Assembly (NCBI GenBank): GCA_000438175.1
Contig: FR900471.1
Span: 1-38,895 of the forward strand
Length of the DNA stretch: 38,895 nucleotides
Direction: 5' to 3'
Source of the DNA: Fusobacterium sp. CAG:439
GTDB lineage: Bacteria > Cyanobacteriota > Vampirovibrionia > Gastranaerophilales > Gastranaerophilaceae
Part shown: positions 22,622-32,312 of the stretch, piece by piece
Numbering within the stretch: position 1 is the first letter of the stretch
How the letters are laid out: each line of letters opens with the position of its first letter
Position numbers and translations under genes: made by a program
Notes under the pieces: generated by a model
What the model saw: the letters and a program-made list of their open reading frames with translations, nothing else
Databases searched by the model: none
Told to the model about the DNA's origin: nothing

Positions 22622-25455
22622 GATTCACCTACATTAACATCTACAACAAGAGGGACAGATAAAGGCTGATTAAGCTCCATTGCCTCTTTTACAAGTTTTG
22701 TAACTATATCAAGCTCTGATTTTACAACTTCTACCACAAGTTCATCATGAACCTGCATAATCATTTTTGATTGAAGATTATTCTCTTTCAGTTTTTTGGA
22801 GAAATCAATCATCGCAATTTTCATTAAATCAGCAGCAGTTCCCTGCATCGGCTGGTTAATTGCTGCGCGCTTTGCAAATTCTCTAATCATACCGTTAGAA
22901 CTTGAAAGCTCGGTTGCAAGATAGCGTTTTCTGCCAAAAATTGTTTCAACATAACCCTTTTCCTCTGCCTGCATTACCGTACCTTCCATATAAGCTTTAA
23001 CCCTCGGATATGTTGCGAAATATTTTTCTATAAATGTTTCGGCTTCTGCATTTGAAATACCCAGAGCTTTTGCAAGTCCGTATTTGCTTTGACCGTAAAT
23101 TATACCGAAGTTGACAGCCTTAGACTTGTAGCGCATTTCTTTTGTAACTTTAGCGACTGGAACATCAAACACCTTAGAAGCAGTTAAAGTATGAACGTCA
23201 ATACCGCTGTTAAAAGCTTCCAAAAGGTGCTTATCCTGCGTAATATGTGCAAGAAGACGAAGTTCGATTTGTGAATAATCGGCGGATAAAATCAATCCGT
23301 TAACTCTGTCGCCTGCAACAAAAGCATTTCTGATTTTGTTGCCTTCTTCGGTTCTGATAGGAATATTTTGCAAATTCGGATTTGAAGAAGATAACCTTCC
23401 TGTTGCGGTAACCGTCTGATTATATGTAGTATGAATGCGTTTGTCAGTTCTGTCAATTAAAGCAGGAAGTGCTTCTGTATAAGTAGATTTTAACTTAGAA
23501 AATTTTCTGTAATCCAGAATTAATTTTGCAATTTCATAGTCCTCGGCAAGTTCCTCCAGAACTGCAGCATTAGTTGAATAATTCGTCTTACCGCGTTTTT
23601 TCTTAGCCTTCAGTCCCATACGCTCAAATAAAACTTCCCCAACCTGACGCGGAGAATTAATATTGAAAACCTGCCCCGCAAGCTCATAAATCTTTCCTTC
23701 TATTTTTGAAAGCTGATTATTCATTGAAACAGTAAGCCTGTGAAGGTAATTTTCATCAACAGAAACTCCTGTGTATTCCATATCAGCCAGAACAAAGGTT
23801 AGTGGAACTTCTACATTATATGTAAGCTCTAATTCTTTTTCATCAAGATTGTTAATCCAAAATTTTGTTAATTCTACTACAGTGAAAATTTCATCTGCTG
23901 CATAATTTAGAATAGTATCTGACGGAGCATCAGCAAAATGAATTTGTTTTTTCTTATTTTTTTCAAACGGCGAATATTGAACAACAGCATGATTTAAGTG
24001 TTCCATAGCCTGAATGTCCAATTCATGGTTTCTTTGCGGGTCTTTTACATAACTTGCAAGAGCTGTATCAAATATAATACCATTTGCACATACATCAAGA
24101 CACCTTAAAATATTAAATGCTGTTTTTGCATTATGAGTTGTCTTGTATACACTCGCATTCTCAAACAATGGTTTAAGCTCCGAGATAACATCCGGCAAAC
24201 GAAGCTGATTTTCAATATTTGAATGATTTATCGGAACATAAAAGGTTTTTGTAACAGAGCTGCCGCCTGAAAAATGAATATGAGCATCAGCAGATAATTC
24301 ACCGCTGCACGCAAACGAAAATCCCGTAACAAGAGAACTTACGGCACTTCTGACATCAGCATAGATATTAAATGCAATTAATGAATGTTTTTGAAGTTCA
24401 GCAATCATCTCTGATAAGTCTGAAGAATCAGTTATAAGTTTCTTTTCAAATTTAAAATCCGAGTTTTTATTAATTTCTTCATTAACCGCATCAGCAAAAA
24501 ATCCAAGCTGCAAAGATCCGTCAGAAGGTATATATGCAGGTTCATTGCGGTTAATTTTGTCAAAAGAATACATTATTTCATTAATATTCTTGATAAAAGT
24601 ATAAAATTGCATTTTCTTTAAAAAGTCAGTAACAACAGCGACTTCAGGCAAATCGACTTTTGCCTTATCAAAATCAAAGTCAATATCAACATCCCGTACA
24701 ATAGTCGCAAGATATTGGCTCATTTTTGCCTGCTCTTTACCTGCGCAAATTTTTTCTCTCACTGACTTTTCAGGGATATTTTCACAATCGGCAAGAACTG
24801 CATCAAGAGTTCCGTATTTTGCAAGAAGTTTCTGCGCCGTTTTTTCACCAATACCTTTTACGCCGGGAATACAGTCAGAAACATCCCCTCTTAAACCTTT
24901 GTAATCAATAACCTGATCAGGATAAACACCGAGTTTTTCAAAAATTCTGTCCCAGTTATATTCTATTAACTCACCTTTAGAGGGTAAAATGACTTTTACA
25001 CAACCATTTTTATCAACAAGCTGAAATGCATCCTGATCACCTGTTAATATTAAAACCCTATGCCCGAGTTCACAAGCTTTTTTAGAAATTGTTCCGATGA
25101 CATCATCTGCTTCAAAGCCTTCCTTTGTATAAACAGGAATATTAAAAGCTTTTAACCCGTCATAAATTAAATTCATCTGTGAGCGCATGTTGTCAGGCAT
25201 AGCCTCACGGTTGCACTTATAATCAGAATAAGTATCTGTTCTGAATGTATGATGGCTGACATCAAAAGCGACAGCAATGGCGTCAGCGTTCAAGTTACTG
25301 TTTTTAAGCAAGTCGAAAACAGCCTTAAAAAATCCGTATACAGCCCAAGTGGGAGTACCATCGGATGTTCTCATATTACTTCTCTCTAATGCATAGTACT
25401 GTCTGAAAGCTAATGCATGACCGTCAATCAAAATTAATGTTTTATTATTACTCAT
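22606..25455 (-). CDS. polA: DNA polymerase I with degenerate proofreading domain
   Basis: 949 aa. The 5'-3' exonuclease is intact at residues about 1-290 (LIDGHALAFRQYY, GFEADDVIGT, GDVSDCIPGVKGIGEKTA). The 3'-5' exonuclease domain is degenerate: the DxE motif reads AFNIYAD, and NAKTAFNI lacks the next Asp, so no proofreading is expected. Polymerase motifs are intact: A SADYSQIELRLLAH, B RYKSKAVNFGIIYGQ, C MQVHDELVVEV. It fills gaps in repair and Okazaki fragment maturation. No SD is seen before the ATG. A terminator separates it from clpX upstream. Confidence 0.96.
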   Translation of the reverse strand: MSNNKTLILIDGHALAFRQYYALERSNMRTSDGTPTWAVYGFFKAVFDLLKNSNLNADAIAVAFDVSHHTFRTDTYSDYKCNREAMPDNMRSQMNLIYDGLKAFNIPVYTKEGFEADDVIGTISKKACELGHRVLILTGDQDAFQLVDKNGCVKVILPSKGELIEYNWDRIFEKLGVYPDQVIDYKGLRGDVSDCIPGVKGIGEKTAQKLLAKYGTLDAVLADCENIPEKSVREKICAGKEQAKMSQYLATIVRDVDIDFDFDKAKVDLPEVAVVTDFLKKMQFYTFIKNINEIMYSFDKINRNEPAYIPSDGSLQLGFFADAVNEEINKNSDFKFEKKLITDSSDLSEMIAELQKHSLIAFNIYADVRSAVSSLVTGFSFACSGELSADAHIHFSGGSSVTKTFYVPINHSNIENQLRLPDVISELKPLFENASVYKTTHNAKTAFNILRCLDVCANGIIFDTALASYVKDPQRNHELDIQAMEHLNHAVVQYSPFEKNKKKQIHFADAPSDTILNYAADEIFTVVELTKFWINNLDEKELELTYNVEVPLTFVLADMEYTGVSVDENYLHRLTVSMNNQLSKIEGKIYELAGQVFNINSPRQVGEVLFERMGLKAKKKRGKTNYSTNAAVLEELAEDYEIAKLILDYRKFSKLKSTYTEALPALIDRTDKRIHTTYNQTVTATGRLSSSNPNLQNIPIRTEEGNKIRNAFVAGDRVNGLILSADYSQIELRLLAHITQDKHLLEAFNSGIDVHTLTASKVFDVPVAKVTKEMRYKSKAVNFGIIYGQSKYGLAKALGISNAEAETFIEKYFATYPRVKAYMEGTVMQAEEKGYVETIFGRKRYLATELSSSNGMIREFAKRAAINQPMQGTAADLMKIAMIDFSKKLKENNLQSKMIMQVHDELVVEVVKSELDIVTKLVKEAMELNQPLSVPLVVDVNVGESWKEQ

Positions 25456-25512
25456 ACTTATATTTTTTCATAAATACAAGTATTTTACAAATATGTTAAG
25501 TATCTTTTCACT

Positions 25513-25542
25513 AAAAAAGGCGATTATTAAATCGCCTTTTTT
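25513..25542. terminator. clpX terminator
   Basis: AAAAAAGGCGAT and ATCGCCTTTTTT around TATTAA, next to the clpX stop. Symmetric, so it acts in both directions. Confidence 0.88.
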
Positions 25543-25546
25543 AAAT

Positions 25547-26851
25547 TTATGCTGTAATCTCTTTATCTTTTACAGTGGTAGGAAGCGGAACAACCTGAGC
25601 ATTTTTTCGATTTCTAACCATATCAGCAGTAACGGTAAACTTTGTCATATCATTCTTTGTCGGAACATCATACATTACATCAAGCATAATTTCCTCAACA
25701 ATTGAACGTAATGCCCTTGCACCTGTCTTACGCTTAATAGCTTCTTGAGCAATTAAATCTATAGCTTCAGGTTCAAATTCCAATTCAACGCCGTCCATTT
25801 CAAGAAGACATTTATACTGCTTCAAAACAGCATTCTTAGGTTCTGTCAAAATCATTTTCAGCGTTTTTTCGTTTAATTCGTCAAGAACCGCATAAATTGG
25901 AACACGGCCAATGAATTCAGGAATTAAACCGAATTTTAACAAATCTTCAGGCTGCAATTTTTTAAGCATTCTCACAGCTGCCGCATCTTTTTCAGCCTGT
26001 GTCATAGGTGCTTTAGCCCCAAATCCGACAGAAGTTCCTTCTCCTGCTCTGCGTTCTACGATTTTTTCCAAGCCAACGAAAGCACCGCCGACAATAAATA
26101 ATATATTACTGGTGTCAATTTCAATAAATTCCTGATGAGGGTGCTTTCTTCCGCCCTGAGGAGGAACATGCGCAACAGTACCTTCAATCATTTTTAATAA
26201 AGCCTGTTGAACACCTTCACCTGATACATCACGTGTAATAGATGTATTTTCGGATTTTCTTGAAATTTTATCAATTTCGTCAATATAAATAATACCTCGT
26301 TCGGCTTTCGCAGAATCAAATTCTGCATTTTGGTAAAGACGCAAAAGAATATTTTCAACGTCATCACCAACATAACCCGCTTCTGTTAAAGTAGTGGCAT
26401 CGGCAACAGCAAAAGGTACATCAAGCATTTTTGCAAGCGTCTGCGCCAACAGAGTTTTACCTGAACCGGTAGGTCCGACAAGCAGAATATTAGATTTTTG
26501 AATTTCAACATTATTTTTTAAATCTGCAGTCTTGTTATGTTTCAAACGTTTATAATGGTTATAAACGGCAACAGATAAAACTTTTTTTGCGTCATCCTGA
26601 CCTACAATATATTCATCAAGGTAAGCCTTAATTTCATGCGGCTTCGGAATAGGTTTTTCTTCCGTTGAAGTTTCGGCATCATTACCTTCTTTATCTTTAT
26701 TCTCAAAAAATTCTTCATCGAGAATTTGATTACACAAATCAACGCATTCATCACAGATATATACTTCAGGACCTGCGATAAGTTTTTTTACCTGATCCTG
26801 AGATTTTCCGCAAAATGAACATTTTAATCTGCTATCATCATGTTTTGGCAT
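25547..26851 (-). CDS. clpX: ATP-dependent Clp protease ATP-binding subunit ClpX
   Basis: 434 aa AAA+ unfoldase feeding ClpP. The N-terminal zinc-binding domain has C11/C14 and C33/C36. Walker A is GPTGSGKT with K132, the pore loop GYVGDD, Walker [11 protein letters not shown], and the GAR-type sensor 2 [11 protein letters not shown]. The ClpP-binding loop IGFGAK-like segment appears as VGFGAKAP. It follows clpP by 60 bp; the gap contains a small hairpin immediately before AAAGGG, its SD. Confidence 0.97.
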   Translation of the reverse strand: MPKHDDSRLKCSFCGKSQDQVKKLIAGPEVYICDECVDLCNQILDEEFFENKDKEGNDAETSTEEKPIPKPHEIKAYLDEYIVGQDDAKKVLSVAVYNHYKRLKHNKTADLKNNVEIQKSNILLVGPTGSGKTLLAQTLAKMLDVPFAVADATTLTEAGYVGDDVENILLRLYQNAEFDSAKAERGIIYIDEIDKISRKSENTSITRDVSGEGVQQALLKMIEGTVAHVPPQGGRKHPHQEFIEIDTSNILFIVGGAFVGLEKIVERRAGEGTSVGFGAKAPMTQAEKDAAAVRMLKKLQPEDLLKFGLIPEFIGRVPIYAVLDELNEKTLKMILTEPKNAVLKQYKCLLEMDGVELEFEPEAIDLIAQEAIKRKTGARALRSIVEEIMLDVMYDVPTKNDMTKFTVTADMVRNRKNAQVVPLPTTVKDKEITA

Positions 26852-26857
26852 TTTATT

Positions 26858-26890
26858 TTACCCTTTCTGCCTTTATACGGCAGACTTAAT
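26858..26890 (-). promoter_or_regulatory. Hairpin overlapping the clpX ribosome-binding region
   Basis: On the minus strand, CTGCC-GTATAAA-GGCAG is directly followed by AAAGGG, the clpX SD. It could tune clpX translation or mark an RNA-processing site in a clpPX transcript. Confidence 0.4.
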
Positions 26891-26911
26891 TATTACAAAC
26901 TTATATCACAA

Positions 26912-27502
26912 TTACTTTAAAGCATCTCTGGTAACAACTTTATCAATCATACCGTATTCAAGAGCTTCTGCAGGAGTCATAATATAATCACGATCAGTGT
27001 CTTTTTCAATCTTCTTGATAGACTGACCAGTGTTAGAAGCAAGAATTTCATTTAATGATTTCTTAATTCTTATGATTTCAGCAGCCTGAATTTCGATATC
27101 AGTAGCCTGCCCCTGTGCACCGCCTAAAGGCTGATGGATTAAAACACGGGAATGAGGTAAGGCCATTCTCTTGCCCTTAGTCCCTGAAGAAAGGAGAAAA
27201 GCTCCCATAGAAGCAGCCTGTCCCAAACAAATAGTTGAAACATCAGCTCTAATATGCTGCATGGTATCATATATTGCAAACCCTGCAGTTACGGAGCCGC
27301 CAGGGCTGTTGATGTATAGCATAATGTCTTTTTCAGGATTTTCACTATCCAATAACAACAACTGAGCAACAACCAAATTTGCTACCATATCATCAATCGG
27401 AGTTCCCAAGAAAATAATTCTTTCTCTCAACAATCTTGAAAAAATATCGAAAGAACGTTCACCTCTGCTTGATTGTTCTATTACTACCGGTACAAAGCTC
27501 AT
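26912..27502 (-). CDS. clpP: ATP-dependent Clp protease proteolytic subunit
   Basis: 196 aa serine peptidase. The triad is S98 (GQAASMGAF), H123 (LIHQPLGG) and D172 (TDRDYIMTP). It begins [25 protein letters not shown] as in most ClpP (sequence given here in short form only). It forms the tetradecamer degraded through ClpX. AAAGGG is the SD. A structured leader of about 60 nt precedes it, and tig upstream has its own terminator. Confidence 0.97.
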   Translation of the reverse strand: MSFVPVVIEQSSRGERSFDIFSRLLRERIIFLGTPIDDMVANLVVAQLLLLDSENPEKDIMLYINSPGGSVTAGFAIYDTMQHIRADVSTICLGQAASMGAFLLSSGTKGKRMALPHSRVLIHQPLGGAQGQATDIEIQAAEIIRIKKSLNEILASNTGQSIKKIEKDTDRDYIMTPAEALEYGMIDKVVTRDALK

Positions 27503-27508
27503 TTTTTT

Positions 27509-27568
27509 TTAACCCTTTCCGCCGGCTTTCGCCTGACTTTATATATCTCTGTCAGAGGCTGTGCCTCC
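27509..27568 (-). promoter_or_regulatory. Structured clpP leader
   Basis: On the minus strand three stems occur in sequence: GAGGC-ACA-GCCTC, CTGAC...GTCAG, and GGC-GAAA-GCC. The SD AAAGGG follows. No known riboswitch core is recognised. Confidence 0.4.
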
Positions 27569-27619
27569 GTTTTAACATTACTAATATCTATTTACATTAT
27601 ATAACTTTTACTAATATTA

Positions 27620-27651
27620 ATCAAAAATGTGCCGTTGTAAATACGGCACAT
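27620..27651 (-). terminator. tig terminator
   Basis: On the minus strand ATGTGCCGT pairs with ACGGCACAT around a short loop, followed by TTTTTG. It separates tig from clpP, so clpPX likely has its own promoter. Confidence 0.8.
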
Positions 27652-27668
27652 ATATTAATTTTGATTTA

Positions 27669-28961
27669 TTATTTGATTTCAACTTTATTGTTTTCCATCA
27701 AAAAGTCTCTTACTTTATCATTCATAGCCTGCTGTGAAATAGAAGCAAGAACTTCAGGATTTTGACCGAGCTGCTTAATTAAGTCTTGCGGTTTTAAACC
27801 GTAAGCAGCACCTAATTGAGCAAACTTAGTTTCTAAATCTTTTTGTTCAAGTTTAATATTTTCTTCTTTAGCTATTTTGTCGATAACAAGAGAATTTTTA
27901 ATTCTTACAAGAGCATCTTCATTAAGGTTTTTCAATAATTGATCTTCGCCCTGTGACTTAACAAGAGCATCCCAATTGATACCTTGAGCTGCAAGTCTTT
28001 GTTTATATTCTTCTCTCAAAGAATTAGCTTCTCTGTCAATCATAGATTGAGGAATTTCAACTTTTGAAGCGTCAATTACTGTCTTAAACACTTCATTTTC
28101 AGAATTTTGTTTGTTTGTTCTTTCTCTTTGAGATTCCAAATATTTTTGAATATCAGCCTTTAATTCATCAACATTTTTGAAAGGACCTACCTTTTGAGCA
28201 AATTCATCATTTAACTCGGGTAATTTCTTTTCTTTAATTTCATTTATTTTAATTTTAAAAGTTGCAGGCTGTCCTTTAAGTTTTTCATCATGGTAATCTT
28301 CAGGGAAAGTTACCTTAATTTCAAATTCATCATTAAGATTTTTACCTACAAGCTGTTCGGCAAAGCCTGGAATAAAGTTTGAATGAGCTAAGTCCAACGG
28401 ATAATTTTTAGCTTCGCCGCCCTGAATTTTTTCACCGTTTGCATAACCATCAAAATCAATTACTGCGATATCAGTATCTTTTGCCGGTCTGTCAATAACG
28501 ATTTCCTGAGTACTGTGTTGATTTAAAAGATTATCTATAGATTTTTGCATTGCATCTTCTTCAACAGGAGAATCTTTAACTTCAAGAGTTAGACCTTTAT
28601 ATTGTCCGAGAGTAACTTCCGGTCTTAATTCAGCTTTAGCCGTAACGGTTAAATCTTCACCTATATTAAAATTGTAATTTGTAATATAAGGTTGTGCAAT
28701 AATATCTAAATTATTGTCAACAACAGCCTGATTAATAGCTTTCGGCATAAGATTTTCGATAGCTTCCTGCTTAATTCTTTCAGTACCGACATGTCTTTCT
28801 ACTACTGCACGCGGTGCTTTTCCTTTTCTAAAACCATCAATATTAACGTATTGTGAGATTTTTTGAACAGCTTTATTATAAGCTTCTGCAGCATCTTTTG
28901 CCGGAATAGTAATATCTAATTTTACAACATTTTCTTTTTCTTTTTCTAAAGTAACTTTCAT
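27669..28961 (-). CDS. tig: Trigger factor
   Basis: 430 aa ribosome-associated chaperone and prolyl isomerase. The ribosome-binding loop is GFRKGKAPRAVVERHVG near residue 45. The PPIase domain at about 155-235 includes DIAVIDFDGYANGEKIQGG and FEIKVTFPEDYHDEKLKG. A long helical C-terminal domain follows. The start is at 28961 (MKVTLEKEKENVVKL) with AAGGA; an in-frame start at 29003 is not the family start. The order tig-clpP-clpX is conserved in many bacteria. Confidence 0.97.
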   Translation of the reverse strand: MKVTLEKEKENVVKLDITIPAKDAAEAYNKAVQKISQYVNIDGFRKGKAPRAVVERHVGTERIKQEAIENLMPKAINQAVVDNNLDIIAQPYITNYNFNIGEDLTVTAKAELRPEVTLGQYKGLTLEVKDSPVEEDAMQKSIDNLLNQHSTQEIVIDRPAKDTDIAVIDFDGYANGEKIQGGEAKNYPLDLAHSNFIPGFAEQLVGKNLNDEFEIKVTFPEDYHDEKLKGQPATFKIKINEIKEKKLPELNDEFAQKVGPFKNVDELKADIQKYLESQRERTNKQNSENEVFKTVIDASKVEIPQSMIDREANSLREEYKQRLAAQGINWDALVKSQGEDQLLKNLNEDALVRIKNSLVIDKIAKEENIKLEQKDLETKFAQLGAAYGLKPQDLIKQLGQNPEVLASISQQAMNDKVRDFLMENNKVEIK

Positions 28962-29035
28962 TTCTAGATCCTTATATTTAATTAATACATGTGTATTAAT
29001 CATACCGCAAAAAAGAATTTGTGCAAGTTATAAGC

Positions 29036-29060
29036 AAAGGCGGGAATAAAATACCCGCCG
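29036..29060 (-). terminator. Terminator of the second prepilin-like gene
   Basis: On the minus strand GGCGGG-TATTTTATT-CCCGCC is followed by TTTGCTTAT. A strong stem with a moderate T tail. Confidence 0.65.
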
Positions 29061-29064
29061 AAAT

Positions 29065-29795
29065 TTAATAGTTCATTTCCCAGTTATCATTCAATATTTT
29101 TCCGAAACAGCCGTAAAGCTCCACACTGGAAGATGCGCAATGAGTATTATACATATCCTCTCTTTCTTCCCTGGTTAAAGGAGCGTCTCCGCCGAAATCA
29201 TCAATTAGGGCATTATTATATATCATAAGCCAGAATAAATCCCTGCCTTGAATATTAGGTCCTTTAGCTCCGTTAATATCAACACCGAGATTTACAAGTT
29301 TTTGCCCTGCAGGATCATAAAGAGGTCTGATTGATGTACCATTAGATAAAACAAAAGATTTTGTTTTGGAAAAACTCGGGACTGCACCGTTAAGTTTATT
29401 GTAAGCAGTTGAAAAACATTCATCTGCATTATCACACTCTTTTACAACTTTAAAATAAGATTTTATAAATGCATTTAACTCATCTTGAGAATTTAAACCT
29501 GCTTCCTTAAGATTAAGCGCATTTTTATCGGTTTGATACTGCAAAAGAGCTTGACTAAATTCATTATAAACCTTATGCAGCTGAGTTACATAAGTTTTTC
29601 GCTGATGATTTTGCATTAATGTAGGTACCGTCATTGCAGATACTACACCGATAATGCCTAAAGTGACCAAAACTTCTGCTAACGTAAATCCCAAGCGTAC
29701 CGCTTGACCCGACACAAAGATTTTGAATAAATCCTCAAAACTATGAGCAGGAGCTACAGAATTGCCCCCCCCCCGTAATTGTACAATTTTTTCAT
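29065..29795 (-). CDS. Prepilin-like protein, broken by a G10 tract just after the start
   Basis: The ATG at 29795 has AAAGGAGC and reads MKKLYNY, then ten G (29765-29774), then stops four codons later. Eleven (or eight) G would join it to the open frame that continues NSVAPAHSFEDLF and then RLGFTLAEVLVTLGIIGVV, a type IV prepilin cleavage site and helix. The full product would be about 243 aa. The globular part has several Cys and resembles gut Gastranaerophilales pseudopilins. The frame also runs upstream to 29841 with no plausible start and would use the wrong frame of the SD region. It is a phase-variable candidate, or a homopolymer error. Confidence 0.75.
29765..29774 (-). repeat. G10 tract 3 (second prepilin-like gene)
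   Basis: Ten G on the coding strand between CAATTAC and CAATTCT, 21 bases after the ATG at 29795. Confidence 0.9.
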
Positions 29796-29809
29796 AATTG
29801 CTCCTTTCT
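29792..29809 (-). promoter_or_regulatory. Conserved initiation region, copy 3
   Basis: Same 18 bases as at 1-18 and 18596-18613. Upstream on the minus strand is TGTTATAAT, an extended -10 box, about 20 bases before the SD. Confidence 0.65.
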
Positions 29810-29828
29810 TTAAATTTTATTATAACAC

Positions 29829-29852
29829 AAAACAGTCTCAAATTCCAGAGAC
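29829..29852 (-). terminator. Terminator of the iron alcohol dehydrogenase gene
   Basis: On the minus strand CAGTCTC-TGGAATTT-GAGACTG is followed by TTTTGTG. It lies between the dehydrogenase stop and the prepilin promoter. Confidence 0.75.
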
Positions 29853-29875
29853 TGTTATTATGTTTTACAAGAGTT

Positions 29876-31036
29876 TTATGAAGCTTTTACAATATCATAT
29901 GCAGTTTCGGCATCAATTGCACCTTTCTCTCCTAGTGCTGTACCGCGTTTCGCAAATCGTCCACGAATTTTTTGAGCAGCTTCTTCTGCATTTATATCAT
30001 AATCCGATAATCTTGTTTTCATTCCTAATGAATTAAAGAAAGTTTCGATTTTATCAACGGCAATATCAGCAGCCTTCAAATCAACCGGTTCATTTACTCC
30101 GAAAACTTCTCTTGCAAGTTTCGCTAATTTTTTAGATTTGCTGACTTTTTGATTTCTTAACAAGCGCGGTTCTATAATCGCTAAACTTTGACCGTGATCA
30201 ATACCGTAAAAAGCTGTCAATTCATGTCCTATCATATGAGTTGCCCAATCTTGCGGAACTCCCAAAGAAATCCAGTAATTTAAACCGCAGGTAGCACACC
30301 AGAATACATTTGCCCTTGCGTCATAATCATCAGGATCGGCAATAACTTTCGGAGCTTCTTTTATTAGAGTTCTTAAAATACCGAGAGCCCAATCGTCCTG
30401 AAGAGGAGAATTAACATCATAAGTACAGTACTGTTCCATTACATGCACAAAAGTATCTACAATTCCGTTAACTGTTTGCCTTAAAGGCAGGCTATAGGTA
30501 ACTTGAGGGTCAATTATTGAAAATTGCGGATATAACGGCTCCCACTGAAAAGCGAGTTTTTCATCGGTAGAAATTCTTGAAATTACAGCACCGTTATTCA
30601 TCTCTGACCCTGTAGCAGGTAAAGTGATTACATCCGCCAGAGGTAATGCATCTCTTACAGGATTTTGTTCTACCATAAAATAATCATAGGCATCTTTTTC
30701 ACCGTAATATTTTGAGGCAGCGGCAATAAATTTTGTACCGTCTAAAACAGAACCGCCGCCCACAGCCAATAGAAAATTAATGCCTTCATTTTTTACAATA
30801 TCAACAGCTTTCATCAATGTTTCGTACTTAGGATTTGGCTCAATGCCGCCGAATTCCAAAATATCATACCCTTGAAGAGCATTTTTTACCTGCTCATATA
30901 CGCCGTTTTTCTTAATTGAACCGCCGCCGTATGTTATTAAAATCTTTTTTGACTTATCTATAAGTTCAGGAAGTTTTGCAATAGTACCCTTTCCAAACAC
31001 AATACGTGTCGGACAATAAAATTCAAAATTATTCAT
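29876..31036 (-). CDS. Iron-containing alcohol dehydrogenase (YqhD/BdhA type)
   Basis: 386 aa starting MNNFEFYCPTRIVFGKG at 31036 with AAAGGAG; the in-frame TTG at 31042 is less likely. It reduces aldehydes with NAD(P)H. LAVGGGSVLDGTKF binds the cofactor, and LPATGSEMNNG follows. The metal site includes DTFVHVMEQY, THMIGHELTAFYGIDHGQSLA. The YqhD/BdhA group usually prefers NADPH and acts on butyraldehyde-like substrates. Such an enzyme suits a fermentative gut organism. It is divergent from dedA. Confidence 0.93.
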   Translation of the reverse strand: MNNFEFYCPTRIVFGKGTIAKLPELIDKSKKILITYGGGSIKKNGVYEQVKNALQGYDILEFGGIEPNPKYETLMKAVDIVKNEGINFLLAVGGGSVLDGTKFIAAASKYYGEKDAYDYFMVEQNPVRDALPLADVITLPATGSEMNNGAVISRISTDEKLAFQWEPLYPQFSIIDPQVTYSLPLRQTVNGIVDTFVHVMEQYCTYDVNSPLQDDWALGILRTLIKEAPKVIADPDDYDARANVFWCATCGLNYWISLGVPQDWATHMIGHELTAFYGIDHGQSLAIIEPRLLRNQKVSKSKKLAKLAREVFGVNEPVDLKAADIAVDKIETFFNSLGMKTRLSDYDINAEEAAQKIRGRFAKRGTALGEKGAIDAETAYDIVKAS

Positions 31037-31135
31037 AAACAAACTCCTTTCAGTAAAGTTATGTTAGTATAAATTTTAAATATTGTCAAAAGAAAACATG
31101 TTTTTGATACAATATTTTTCGGAAGAGGAGAAAGT

Positions 31136-31762
31136 ATGGAATTTATCAATTCAATTTTAGGACATTTAATAAATTTTATTGAACATATAATAACACTTAT
31201 GGGACCGTTGGGCATAAGTTTGCTTATGGCTGTCGAATCCTGTAATATACCGCTGCCAAGTGAAGCCATTTTGCCTTTTGCGGGATATATAGTCAGCAAG
31301 GGAGAAATGAATTTTCATGTAGCGGCATTCGCAGGCGCATTCGGCTGTGTTTTAGGTTCAATACCTTCATATTATCTCGGATATTTCGGCGGCAGAAAGT
31401 TTGTTGAAAAATACGGTAAATACTTTTTAATCTCACATAAAGACCTTGAAGAAGCGGATAAATGGGTTGAAAAATACGGAGACTGGGCATTTTTCTTATG
31501 CAGGATGCTTCCTGTGGTAAGAACATTCATTTCTCTTCCTGCCGGAATTTTAAGAGCTAAAAAAAGAATTTTCTTTACTTTAACCTTCTTAGGGTCTCTT
31601 GTTTGGAGTTACCTGCTTGTATATGTTGGCGTTAAAATGGGCGAAAATATGGAAGCTTTTAAGCATATATGGCATAAATTTGATATTGCAATAGTCATAA
31701 TTTTCGGAATTTTGGGAGCCTTATATGTTTACAAACATGTTAAACACCTCAAGGAATCATAA
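31136..31762 (+). CDS. DedA family membrane protein
   Basis: 208 aa with about five membrane segments. VESCNIPLPSEAILPFAG near residue 35 and FLCRMLPVVRTFISLPAG near residue 120 are the DedA/VTT signature, with the conserved Glu and two Arg. The family moves phospholipids and undecaprenyl phosphate across the inner membrane. SD GAGGAG. TTGTCA and GATACAAT in 31085-31112 could be its promoter. Its last six bases overlap the convergent DUF488 gene. Confidence 0.92.
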   Translation: MEFINSILGHLINFIEHIITLMGPLGISLLMAVESCNIPLPSEAILPFAGYIVSKGEMNFHVAAFAGAFGCVLGSIPSYYLGYFGGRKFVEKYGKYFLISHKDLEEADKWVEKYGDWAFFLCRMLPVVRTFISLPAGILRAKKRIFFTLTFLGSLVWSYLLVYVGVKMGENMEAFKHIWHKFDIAIVIIFGILGALYVYKHVKHLKES

Positions 31763-32107
31763 TTTTTTCAAAATAAAATCTCTAAGAACTACAGCATGGT
31801 TAATATGCTCATCTTTTGCAGCGTATATAAGTGAAACATTTTTATTTTTTAAAATATCAATAATTTGATTAACAGCACTGTTATGTTTTAGCTCCTCAGT
31901 ATATTTTTTAGAAAAGTCCTTAAACTTCTCAGGTTCATGATTAAACCACTTTCTTAAATCTGTGCTTGGAGCAGCATCTTTAAGCCATAAATCAATGTGA
32001 GCATCTGTTTTAGTTTCTCCGCGCGGCCAGAGCCTGTCTATCAGTATTCTGCAGCCGTCAATTTTTAAAGGTTTTTCATAAATTCTTTTAATCTGTAAAT
32101 TATTCAT
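31757..32107 (-). CDS. DUF488 family protein (YeaO-like)
   Basis: 116 aa. RILIDRLWPRGETK, LWLKDAAPSTDLRKWFNHEPEKF and LIYAAKDEHINHAVVL are the YeaO-type DUF488 signature. The role is unknown; the conserved Arg/Asp/His residues suggest an enzyme. No clear SD is visible. It is convergent with dedA. Confidence 0.88.
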   Translation of the reverse strand: MNNLQIKRIYEKPLKIDGCRILIDRLWPRGETKTDAHIDLWLKDAAPSTDLRKWFNHEPEKFKDFSKKYTEELKHNSAVNQIIDILKNKNVSLIYAAKDEHINHAVVLRDFILKKL

Positions 32108-32312
32108 AATGTTAATCTAAAAGAAAAATAATTAAAATTAATTACTCAACAGACTTATTGCTAAGAAAAATTTTTTACAAATTTTATTACACAGAATATA
32201 CTCGGATTAGAAATTTTCTTATGCTAATATTGAAGTATAAAAGTTTTTAAACTGAAGCAAAACCCGATCTTGCCGGATTTTGAAAAAAATTATTAAACAA
32301 GGAGAAATATTT

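Noticed and set aside
31033..31526. Open frames opposite dedA
   Set aside because: They lie antisense to a clear DedA gene, lack SDs and show no domain; they are shadows.
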